From Actinomycetes bacterium (GTDB lineage: Bacteria; Actinomycetota; Acidimicrobiia; Acidimicrobiales; RAAP-2): DNA of 64,000 nucleotides. The notes under the pieces are model-generated. The model saw nothing but the letters and a program-made list of their open reading frames with translations. It did no database searches and was not told the DNA's origin. The position numbers were made by a program, and so were the translations under genes. The stretch covers positions 52,197-116,196 of the forward strand of contig JAKBGV010000002.1 in the NCBI GenBank assembly GCA_021837305.1, read 5' to 3'. Positions 58,607 through 64,000 of the stretch are shown here, one piece after another (the first letter of the stretch is position 1; every line of letters starts with the position of its first letter).

Positions 58607-58800
58607 GCACCCTCCTACCGGTTGCGCGCGCACCTTTGCGCGCTAGCGCTGCCTGCAGCGCGTCACTGAAACGTAGTAGATGTCAAGCGAGTCACTACGC
58701 ATTGTTGAACGAAATTTCGAAGAATTATTTGCCCAACTCACGAAGTCCCAGAACTTACGGTGGTTACCAATCGGTAACGCGATTCCACCGCTGGACCAGA
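58607..58800. other. AT-richer intergenic region with a hairpin and a palindrome
   Basis: Holds the permease leader (ribosome-binding site at 58611-58616, TTGACA on the minus strand at 58679-58684), a 10-bp palindrome CGAAATTTCG at 58710-58719, and a hairpin near 58758-58790. No gene seen. Confidence 0.45.
58758..58790 (-). terminator. Hairpin after the DUF4232-like gene
   Basis: GTTACC/GGTAAC (6 bp, 4-nt loop) inside CGGTG/CACCG, located just downstream of the stop at 58801. The outer stem is asymmetric and the T-tract weak, so this is a tentative terminator of the garA-like cluster. Confidence 0.4.
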
Positions 58801-59409
58801 TTAATAGAACGGACTCGCCACCAGCGTGCCGTGATTGCAGGGTTGGATCGGATAGGTCAACGAGATCGACGTCGTCGAGGTGCCGACACCTGTTCCCACA
58901 AGCACGACGGCGGCCGTCGGACAGGATGTCTCCGTCCCCGTGGTCACATCGCTGAAGGCCACCGAGAAACTCGTCTTCGAATTCTGCTGCAACGTCAACG
59001 TAGTCGGTGGCTGGTTCGCGGCCGGAGTGAGGAAACTGCCGGAGTTACCCGTCGAAGGCACCTCGACGGTGCGCTCGGGCAACGTCACCCCCGCCCGGTT
59101 CTCGAGGCCGAGCAACGGCCAGCCCTTGAGCGTGCACGAACCAGGTGTGGTCTTGGTAAGCGTGAAGGACGTGTAGATGGTCCCCGCTGCCCCCTGGCTC
59201 AGTCCCGCACTTCCAGAGAAGTCCGAGCCGGCGCAGGTCGAGCCGTTGGCCGACGCGACCGAGGTCGTCGTAGTCGAGGAGGCGACCGTGGTCGAGGTCG
59301 ACGTGCTCGTCGACGTGCTCGTCGTCGTTGTCGTCGAGTGATATCGACTGACCGTCACGATAGCGACGAAGGCGAAGAAGAGCGCCAGTGAGATGAGCGC
59401 GCGCTTCAC
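58801..59409 (-). CDS. Exported DUF4232-like protein with Ser/Thr linker
   Basis: 202 residues: an N-terminal membrane/signal segment (MKRALISLALFFAFVAIVTV), a low-complexity STTTTTSTSTSTS linker, then a domain with Cys pairs (STCAGSDFSG, GSCTLKGWPLLGL, CPTAA, PCNHG) resembling DUF4232. The GTG overlaps the stop of the bifunctional-nuclease gene, so it belongs to that transcript. Function unknown; probably surface-exposed. Confidence 0.7.
   Translation of the reverse strand: MKRALISLALFFAFVAIVTVSRYHSTTTTTSTSTSTSTSTTVASSTTTTSVASANGSTCAGSDFSGSAGLSQGAAGTIYTSFTLTKTTPGSCTLKGWPLLGLENRAGVTLPERTVEVPSTGNSGSFLTPAANQPPTTLTLQQNSKTSFSVAFSDVTTGTETSCPTAAVVLVGTGVGTSTTSISLTYPIQPCNHGTLVASPFY
59297..59320. repeat. 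Tandem 12-bp repeat
   Basis: Two perfect copies of GTCGACGTGCTC; they encode part of the Ser/Thr linker and could vary in copy number. Confidence 0.6.
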
Positions 59410-59912
59410 TCGTTGAAGTCTTCAGGCCGAACGTTGTCGAGGAACTCACGGAGTTCGGCAACGAGCTCCGCCTCATCGTCGGGCTCACCCACCACCTCGA
59501 AACCGTCCTCGAGATGCATGATCTTGCCCTCCGCGGCCATCAACTCGTCACGAACGAGTATCGGCGCGCCGACCCGTAGTGCGAGGGCGACGGCGTCACT
59601 CGGGCGTGCGCTCACGGCCACCTCGCGGCCGTCGCGAGTCAAACGAAGTGTCGCGAAGAAGGTGTTGTCCTCGAGGTCCGTGATCTCCACGGAGAAGACC
59701 CGCGCCCCGAGCGCTGTGATCACGTTCCCCATGAGATCGTGGGACATCGGTCGAGGCGTCTCCACGTGTTGCAGCGCATAGGCAATCGCCGTGGCTTCGG
59801 GCGCCCCGATGAAGATCGGTAGCACGCGGTCACCACCCACCTCCTCGAGCAGCAGCAACGGCGTGGACGACCCGACGTCCACTCGAACGGCTCGAAGGAC
59901 AACCTCAATCAC
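59406..59912 (-). CDS. Bifunctional-nuclease (DUF151) family protein, Rv1829-like
   Basis: 168 residues. LLLLEEVGGDRVLPIFIGAPEATAIA is the N-terminal BFN signature, and VSARPSDAVALALRVGAPI follows. Plant homologues show nuclease activity; the bacterial role is uncertain. The order gcvH - FHA - MerR - DUF151 is the same as Rv1826-Rv1829 in M. tuberculosis. The GTG is 6 nt after TAGTCT. Confidence 0.88.
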   Translation of the reverse strand: MIEVVLRAVRVDVGSSTPLLLLEEVGGDRVLPIFIGAPEATAIAYALQHVETPRPMSHDLMGNVITALGARVFSVEITDLEDNTFFATLRLTRDGREVAVSARPSDAVALALRVGAPILVRDELMAAEGKIMHLEDGFEVVGEPDDEAELVAELREFLDNVRPEDFNE

Positions 59913-59918
59913 GTCTCC

Positions 59919-59924
59919 AGACTA
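59919..59924 (-). promoter_or_regulatory. -10 element of a leaderless promoter (DUF151)
   Basis: TAGTCT on the minus strand, 6 nt before the GTG at 59912. Confidence 0.55.
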
Positions 59925-59959
59925 GACCTCGGCGACGACGATGGGACGTCGCCGCGCGT

Positions 59960-60739
59960 CTAGCCGCCGAGGTACTCGCCACGGGCGCGCTCGTAGAGTG
60001 CCGCGCGAAGCGTGGCGGCCTCGTCGGCGACGTCTCTGGTCACTTGCGCCACCGCGTCACGGTCCATTGCCGAGCCCGGTTGGCGCAGCGGCAACGTCCA
60101 TTCGTCGACGATGCCGATCTCTCGTTCGACGACTCGGCGAAGCGTCGCGAGCCGTCGCGCGTCCACGCCTCGGGCTAGCAGGACACCCGCGGCGTTCGCG
60201 ACGCGCACGTCGAGCGCGCTGAAAGCCGTCTCGCGTCCGACAGTCTGTGGCGACACCAGACCCGCCGCGATCATCTCGTTCACGGCCGTCGCCTCGAGTC
60301 CGGTCACGGACAGGAACTCGGCCGTCGAGTAGTGCGTGGGCGTCGGGGTCTCATCGACGGGGGGTGTCGAATCGCCCACCACCGAGAGCGCCGTGCGCTC
60401 GACGGGTGGTACCACCGCACGCACCGACGGGATGGCCGCCTCGCGAGCGGCCTGCCGGGTCACGCGAACGGCGGGCACATCGTCAAGGAGGCCCTGCTCG
60501 ATGAGTCGTAGGCGCACGACGCGAAGCGGCACGAACTCCTCGTTCGCGAGCCGGATCGCTTCACGCAGACAGGCGACGTCACGTTCCGAGTACAGCCGAT
60601 AGCCCTTGCGACTACGGGCCGGCTGCACGAGTCCCTTGTCCTCGTAGTAGCGGATCTTGGAGAGTTCAACGTCTGGGAACTCCTCGCGCAAGACGGCGTG
60701 TACTTCGCCGATGCGCATCGCACCAACCGTCGGCGTCAT
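59960..60739 (-). CDS. MerR-family regulator, Rv1828-like
   Basis: 259 residues. The DNA-binding head has RIGEVHAVLREEFPDVELSKIRYYEDKGLVQPARS, followed by GYRLYSERDVACLR. A linker of about 55 residues and a C-terminal effector-like domain follow, as in Rv1828. ATG 60739 overlaps the FHA gene's stop (ATGA); a Met seven codons later is possible. Probably autoregulatory and linked to the GarA cluster. Confidence 0.87.
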   Translation of the reverse strand: MTPTVGAMRIGEVHAVLREEFPDVELSKIRYYEDKGLVQPARSRKGYRLYSERDVACLREAIRLANEEFVPLRVVRLRLIEQGLLDDVPAVRVTRQAAREAAIPSVRAVVPPVERTALSVVGDSTPPVDETPTPTHYSTAEFLSVTGLEATAVNEMIAAGLVSPQTVGRETAFSALDVRVANAAGVLLARGVDARRLATLRRVVEREIGIVDEWTLPLRQPGSAMDRDAVAQVTRDVADEAATLRAALYERARGEYLGG

Positions 60740-61200
60740 GCTGTCGCCTCCCAAAAGACGAGCTTGAACTTCCCCACCTGGACCTCGTCGGCCGTGTGCA
60801 GCGTCGTCTCCTCGACACGTGCGCCGTTGACGTAGGTCCCATTGAGCGAGTTGAGGTCTCGCAACGTCACCCGCCCACTCGCCGTGCGCGTGATGATCGC
60901 GTGGTGGCGCGAGACCGAGACGTCGTCGAGCAGGAGATCACTGTTCTCGTGTCGTCCCACCGTCGTGACCTCCTTTTCCAACTCGTACCGCGTCCCCGCC
61001 GCGGTGCCCGAGGCGACCACCAGCAGGTCCGTGTGGCTCCCCTGCGGGCCCGCGCTCGCCCCCGGGTGTAGCACCTCTTGCACGCTCACCACGGGAATCG
61101 CGATCGTCTCGGGAGAGGCTGAATCGTGTTGCGGGGCGCCACACGCCCAGCAAAAATTCGCATTCGAGTTCAGGATTTCGCCACACCGACGACAGTTCAC
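60736..61200 (-). CDS. garA: FHA-domain protein with N-terminal zinc ribbon, GarA-like
   Basis: 154 residues. The N-terminal CRRCGEIL...CWACGAPQ is a zinc ribbon absent from mycobacterial GarA. A linker with SPETIAIPVV may stand in for the ETT phospho-acceptor region. The FHA domain (about 70-150) has GRHENSDLLLDDVSVSRHHA and LNSLNGTYVNG. GarA/OdhI switch 2-oxoglutarate dehydrogenase and glutamate metabolism. The GTG at 61200 is preferred: a TAGGGT -10 ends 7 nt before it and overlaps the earlier GTG. The gene symbol is by homology and synteny. Confidence 0.85.
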   Translation of the reverse strand: MNCRRCGEILNSNANFCWACGAPQHDSASPETIAIPVVSVQEVLHPGASAGPQGSHTDLLVVASGTAAGTRYELEKEVTTVGRHENSDLLLDDVSVSRHHAIITRTASGRVTLRDLNSLNGTYVNGARVEETTLHTADEVQVGKFKLVFWEATA

Positions 61201-61207
61201 GCGAGCC

Positions 61208-61213
61208 ACCCTA
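61208..61213 (-). promoter_or_regulatory. -10 element of a leaderless promoter (FHA gene)
   Basis: TAGGGT on the minus strand, 7 nt before GTG 61200; it overlaps the GTG at 61209, ruling that start out. Confidence 0.5.
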
Positions 61214-61238
61214 CTGAAGTTCCATCGGCGCCGCCGAA

Positions 61239-61619
61239 CTAATTCGAAGTCAGTGCGCGGTAGGCCTCGGCGTCGAGCAACGCCTCCACGGACGTGGGGT
61301 CAACGCTGCCGATCTCGCAGAGCCAACCCTCGCCGTAGGGGTCCGAGTTGAGCGTCTCAGGCGCACCGCGAAGCGCTTCGTTGACCGTGGTCACGGTGCC
61401 CGAGACGGGCGCGTAGATCTCCGACACCGACTTCGTCGATTCGACTTCGCCGATGACGTCACCGGCGCTCACCACCGCGCCGACTTTGGGCAGGTCCACG
61501 AACACCACATCGCCCAATGCGTCCTGGGCGAAGTCGGTGATGCCCACGCGAACGGTGTCGTCTGTCACCTGTGCCCACTCGTGGTCGCGTGAATATCGCA
61601 ATTCCTCGGGAGTCTTCAT
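61239..61619 (-). CDS. gcvH: Glycine cleavage system H protein
   Basis: Lipoyl carrier shuttling the aminomethyl group between P, T and L proteins. It has 126 residues. The lipoylated Lys is in GEVESTKSVSEIYAP. RYSRDHEWA at the start and SDPYGEGWLCEI near the end are standard. The ATG lies 7 nt after a TAGATT that overlaps the pgsA stop. It heads the garA-like cluster, away from the other gcv genes at 47-51 kb. Confidence 0.95.
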   Translation of the reverse strand: MKTPEELRYSRDHEWAQVTDDTVRVGITDFAQDALGDVVFVDLPKVGAVVSAGDVIGEVESTKSVSEIYAPVSGTVTTVNEALRGAPETLNSDPYGEGWLCEIGSVDPTSVEALLDAEAYRALTSN

Positions 61620-61626
61620 GCGATGA

Positions 61627-61632
61627 AATCTA
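61627..61632 (-). promoter_or_regulatory. -10 element of a leaderless promoter (gcvH)
   Basis: TAGATT on the minus strand, 7 nt before the ATG; includes the pgsA stop codon. Confidence 0.45.
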
Positions 61633-62235
61633 CTCCAATCCCCGACCCGCGCGACCGGTCCGAAGGGCCCGTTTCGCGGGGCCGACGTAGCCCGCGAGCA
61701 CCGCCCAGGAGAGCGCTAGACCCGTCACGCCGGCGACCCAGCACGCGCCACGCCCCCACTGCTGCCACAGCGCCAGGGCCGCGTGGTGGTCGTTGCTCGT
61801 GAGCAGGAACAGCGGGTACGTGACCATCAGCACGAAGGTCGAGACCTTCCCCCACCACAGGACGTCGATCCGTGCCGCACCGAGTAGCGCGAGCACGATC
61901 GTCAGGCCCGAGACCAACACCTCGCGCACCAAGGTGGCGATCGCGAACCACCACGGAACGCCACCGGCGCTGGCCACCGCGATAAGTCCGGTCATCATGA
62001 GGACGCGGTCAGCGACGGGGTCGAGCACCTTGCCGACCGACGAGACCTGATGGATGCGTCGTGCGACGTAGCCGTCCACCCAGTCGGTCGCCCCCAACGC
62101 GCCAAGCAGCCACGCCGCATCGGCACGATGGCCGGTGCCAAAGAGCAGCCAGAGGAAGACCGGCAACATCGCCAGTCGAAGGAGGGTGATGAGATTCGGC
62201 CAGGTCCGCCAGCCGCTACTGACCTCGTCGCTCAC
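61630..62235 (-). CDS. pgsA: CDP-alcohol phosphatidyltransferase (PgsA-like)
   Basis: A 201-residue membrane enzyme with the CDP-alcohol signature D-G-x2-A-R-x8-G-x3-D-x3-D, seen as DGYVARRIHQVSSVGKVLDPVADR. Five to six hydrophobic segments follow. Probably phosphatidylglycerophosphate or cardiolipin synthase. M. tuberculosis pgsA2 (Rv1822) lies in the same neighbourhood. Confidence 0.88.
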   Translation of the reverse strand: MSDEVSSGWRTWPNLITLLRLAMLPVFLWLLFGTGHRADAAWLLGALGATDWVDGYVARRIHQVSSVGKVLDPVADRVLMMTGLIAVASAGGVPWWFAIATLVREVLVSGLTIVLALLGAARIDVLWWGKVSTFVLMVTYPLFLLTSNDHHAALALWQQWGRGACWVAGVTGLALSWAVLAGYVGPAKRALRTGRAGRGLE

Positions 62236-62244
62236 GACGATGAA

Positions 62245-63294
62245 TCAGGCGACGGTGATCGCGGGGTCGAGGTAGACGTCTTGGACGGCGTGGACCAGCG
62301 CTGCGCCCTCGTCGATCGGCCGCTGGAAAGCCTTGCGACCCAGGATGAGTCCTTGTCCACCGGCACGCTTATTGATCACTGCCGTTCGCACCGCCGACGC
62401 CAGATCGTTGTCGCCCTTGGCCTCGCCACCGGAGTTAATCAGACCGATGCGCCCGGCGTAGCAGTTCACCACCTGCCAGCGGGTCAGGTCGATCGGGTTA
62501 TCCGTCGTCAACTCGCTGTAGACCTTCGGGTTCGTCTTACCGAACTTCAACGCGTTGTAGCCACCGTTGTTCTCCGGCTGCTTCTGCTTGATGATGTCGG
62601 CTTCGATGGTGACGCCGAGGTGATTCGCCTGGCCGGTGAGATCGGCGCTGACGTGGTAGTCCGCCTCCGCCGCCTTGAACGCGGGGTTACGCAGATAAGT
62701 CCACAGCACCGTGAACAGGCCGAGCTCGTGGGCCTGCGCGAAGGCCGCGGACACCTCACGCAACTGCCGCCCCGACTCCGGCGAGCCGAAGTAGATCGTC
62801 GCCCCGACACCGACGGCGCCCAGGTCCGCAGCCTGTCGCACGCTCGCGAAGGGAATCTGGTCGTAGGTGTTGGGATAGTTGAGCAAATCATTGTGGTTCA
62901 ACTTCACGATGAACGGGATCCGGTGCACGTACCGTCGCGAGACCGAACCAAGCGTTCCGAGCGTGGAGGCGATGGCGTTGCAGTCGGCCGCGATGGCGAG
63001 ATCGCACAGGTGCGCGGGATCGAAGTACGTCGGGTTCGGTGCGAAGGAGGCCGCCGCCGAGTGTTCGATACCCTGGTCGACCGGGAGAATCGATAGGTAA
63101 CCCGTCCTGCCCAACCGTCCGTGGTTGTAGAGCGTGCCCAGGTTGCGCAGCACCGTCGGTGACCGGTCACTCGAGGCCATCACCTCGCCGATGAAATTCG
63201 GGCCCGGTACAGTGAGCATTTCCTTCGGGAAAGCGGTGGCGTGGTGGTCGAGCAGCGTCGACGCCTCGTCACCCAACAGTGCGGCGATGTCCAT
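62245..63294 (-). CDS. Class I fructose-bisphosphate aldolase (FbaB/DhnA type)
   Basis: Cleaves FBP in glycolysis through a Schiff base. The 349 residues match the E. coli FbaB group. [11 protein letters not shown] is the N-terminal signature. [21 protein letters not shown] (region of the Schiff-base Lys) and [11 protein letters not shown] plus [12 protein letters not shown] (phosphate site) are in order. The ATG is 6 nt after TAGGGT. Ten bases separate its stop from the pgsA start. Confidence 0.93.
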   Translation of the reverse strand: MDIAALLGDEASTLLDHHATAFPKEMLTVPGPNFIGEVMASSDRSPTVLRNLGTLYNHGRLGRTGYLSILPVDQGIEHSAAASFAPNPTYFDPAHLCDLAIAADCNAIASTLGTLGSVSRRYVHRIPFIVKLNHNDLLNYPNTYDQIPFASVRQAADLGAVGVGATIYFGSPESGRQLREVSAAFAQAHELGLFTVLWTYLRNPAFKAAEADYHVSADLTGQANHLGVTIEADIIKQKQPENNGGYNALKFGKTNPKVYSELTTDNPIDLTRWQVVNCYAGRIGLINSGGEAKGDNDLASAVRTAVINKRAGGQGLILGRKAFQRPIDEGAALVHAVQDVYLDPAITVA

Positions 63295-63504
63295 ACGCCC
63301 ACCCTACAAGATGGCTCCGTAGCCGCCGGAGTGCATCGGTGACGGCGCCGCTCGGACCGGCGGTGTGAACGCCCGCGACCAACGTTGGGGTGGTGCCCCG
63401 TGCGAGGACCGCATCCAGGTCAGCGATCTCGAACACGATGGCGAGGTGCCACGCACTCGTTTGAGCCCATCGTTATCGAATTCGCGATACTTCATCGTCC
63501 GCAC
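63269..63504 (-). pseudogene. Possible frameshifted small gene
   Basis: Two adjacent minus-strand frames look protein-like but not together. MKYREFDNDGLKR starts in one frame (ATG at 63495); the continuation WHLAIVFEIADLDAVLAR then TLVAGVHTAGPSGAVTDAL lies in another, after an in-frame TAA, and ends at 63269 inside the aldolase gene. A single indel near 63460 would join them. It could be a decayed gene, a sequencing error or chance. No family recognised. Confidence 0.3.
63301..63306 (-). promoter_or_regulatory. -10 element of a leaderless promoter (aldolase)
   Basis: TAGGGT on the minus strand, 6 nt before the ATG at 63294. Confidence 0.6.
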
Positions 63505-63578
63505 CGCAAGTCGTTAGCCCGACTGGTCTAGTTCGGCTTCGCCGTTATCCCCGGCGACGAGCCCGAGTCGTGAACCGA

Positions 63579-64000
63579 TCAGTCGACGCGCTTCTTGGAC
63601 ACGGGGACGGTACGACGCTTGCGATTCTTGCGTGGCGCGTCCATGCCCAACTCCGCCAGACGGGACTGGGCATCGTAGGCGTCGGGTTCTGCCAGAACGA
63701 CGCGGGCGAAGAGCTCGCGCGCCGAGCCCGCATCGCCGGCGCGGTCGAAGATGTCCGCGAGCGCGTACCAGAGCCGAACGTGCCGATACGAGGGGTTGTG
63801 CAGCTGCTTGGTCCCACCGGCGCGCACGAGCAGGTCGATCGCCTCGTGGAACTTGCGCTGGTCGGCGAGTGCTCCGGCCATCACGATCCGCCCCTCGGTG
63901 AGGACATCGGCCGTCGGTTCGCTCGCCTCGAGCTCCTCGAAGGTCTTTTCGACTGCCCGGTACCGACGGTGAGCCCGATCGCAGTCCATGACGAGCGGCA
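63579..64000 (-). CDS. TPR-repeat protein, C-terminal part (5' end outside the window or near its edge)
   Basis: At least 136 residues from the Met at 63989; the frame stays open to the window edge, so the true start may be beyond it. Helical repeats HEAIDLLVRAGGTK, VRLWYALADIFDRAGDAGSARELFARVV and EPDAYDAQSRLAEL fit tetratricopeptides. The end is a basic tail, RKNRKRRTVPVSKKR. A protein-interaction scaffold; partner unknown. Confidence 0.7.
   Translation of the reverse strand, partial: PLVMDCDRAHRRYRAVEKTFEELEASEPTADVLTEGRIVMAGALADQRKFHEAIDLLVRAGGTKQLHNPSYRHVRLWYALADIFDRAGDAGSARELFARVVLAEPDAYDAQSRLAELGMDAPRKNRKRRTVPVSKKRVD

Overview
This 64 kb window is GC-rich actinobacterial chromosome. 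The gene content points to a deep-branching actinobacterium, most likely of the class Acidimicrobiia. This is inferred from the gene set because no rRNA is present. The main indicators are a complete Pup-proteasome locus (ARC/Mpa, Dop, Pup, PrcB, PrcA, PafA), a fused FO synthase (FbiC) for coenzyme F420, a GarA-like FHA protein beside GcvH and two MerR-type regulators, and very frequent GTG starts. Almost everything looks like core metabolism and housekeeping. I see no prophage, CRISPR array, intact insertion sequence or obvious foreign island.

Layout. 0-3.1 kb: 3' end of a trp operon (trpC partial, trpF, trpB, trpA). 3.1-6.1 kb: SatP-type acetate transporter and acetyl-CoA synthetase, with two good operator-like palindromes upstream of the transporter. 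6.1-9.7 kb: two flavoenzymes and a fumarylacetoacetate-hydrolase family protein. 9.8 kb: tRNA-Pro. 9.9-11.3 kb: a 51-residue unknown, thiS and thiO. 11.4-17.3 kb: glutamate synthase gltBD. 17.3-19.1 kb: acyl-CoA ligase plus a small coiled-coil protein. 19.3-25.7 kb, minus strand: tkt-tal, then fbiC and a LOG-like protein. 25.7-27.9 kb: thioesterase, three small (mostly membrane) proteins, TrmI and a ferredoxin. 28-38.2 kb: the proteasome/pupylation locus running into lepB, tatA, tatC and a HelY-type helicase. This is broadly the order known from Mycobacterium tuberculosis, but with lepB where pafBC would be. 38.2-42.1 kb: a double-length ThyX, an acidic DUF4193 protein, a GNAT protein and an RG-rich unknown. 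42.2-46.8 kb: HtrA protease, an SDR, a secreted protein, a tandem CrcB fluoride channel pair and a class I glutamine-amidotransferase hydrolase. 46.8-53.4 kb: glycine cleavage gcvT-gcvPA-gcvPB, a PD-(D/E)XK-like protein, a ResR/Rv1830-type MerR regulator, thiG and thiD. 53.4-58.6 kb: membrane and redox proteins and an amino-acid permease. 58.8-63.3 kb: pgsA, gcvH, GarA-like FHA, MerR (Rv1828-like), bifunctional-nuclease family protein and a secreted DUF4232-like protein, with class I fructose-bisphosphate aldolase upstream. 63.6-64 kb: 3' part of a TPR protein.

The most striking cross-cutting signal is transcriptional. At least 22 genes or operons have a TANNNT -10 hexamer whose last base lies 5-7 nt (mostly exactly 6) before an ATG or GTG start, with no Shine-Dalgarno. 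This is the signature of leaderless mRNAs, and it resolves several start codons. It also explains why no TPP, glycine or fluoride riboswitch is found in front of the thi, gcv or crcB genes. Other leads are a perfect 14-bp core match to the DosR/DevR box before the acetate transporter, a tandem ThyX whose two halves keep complementary parts of the active-site motif, a Pup already ending in Gly-Gly-Glu, and a zinc-ribbon GarA variant in the same window as its known mycobacterial partner enzyme, glutamate synthase.
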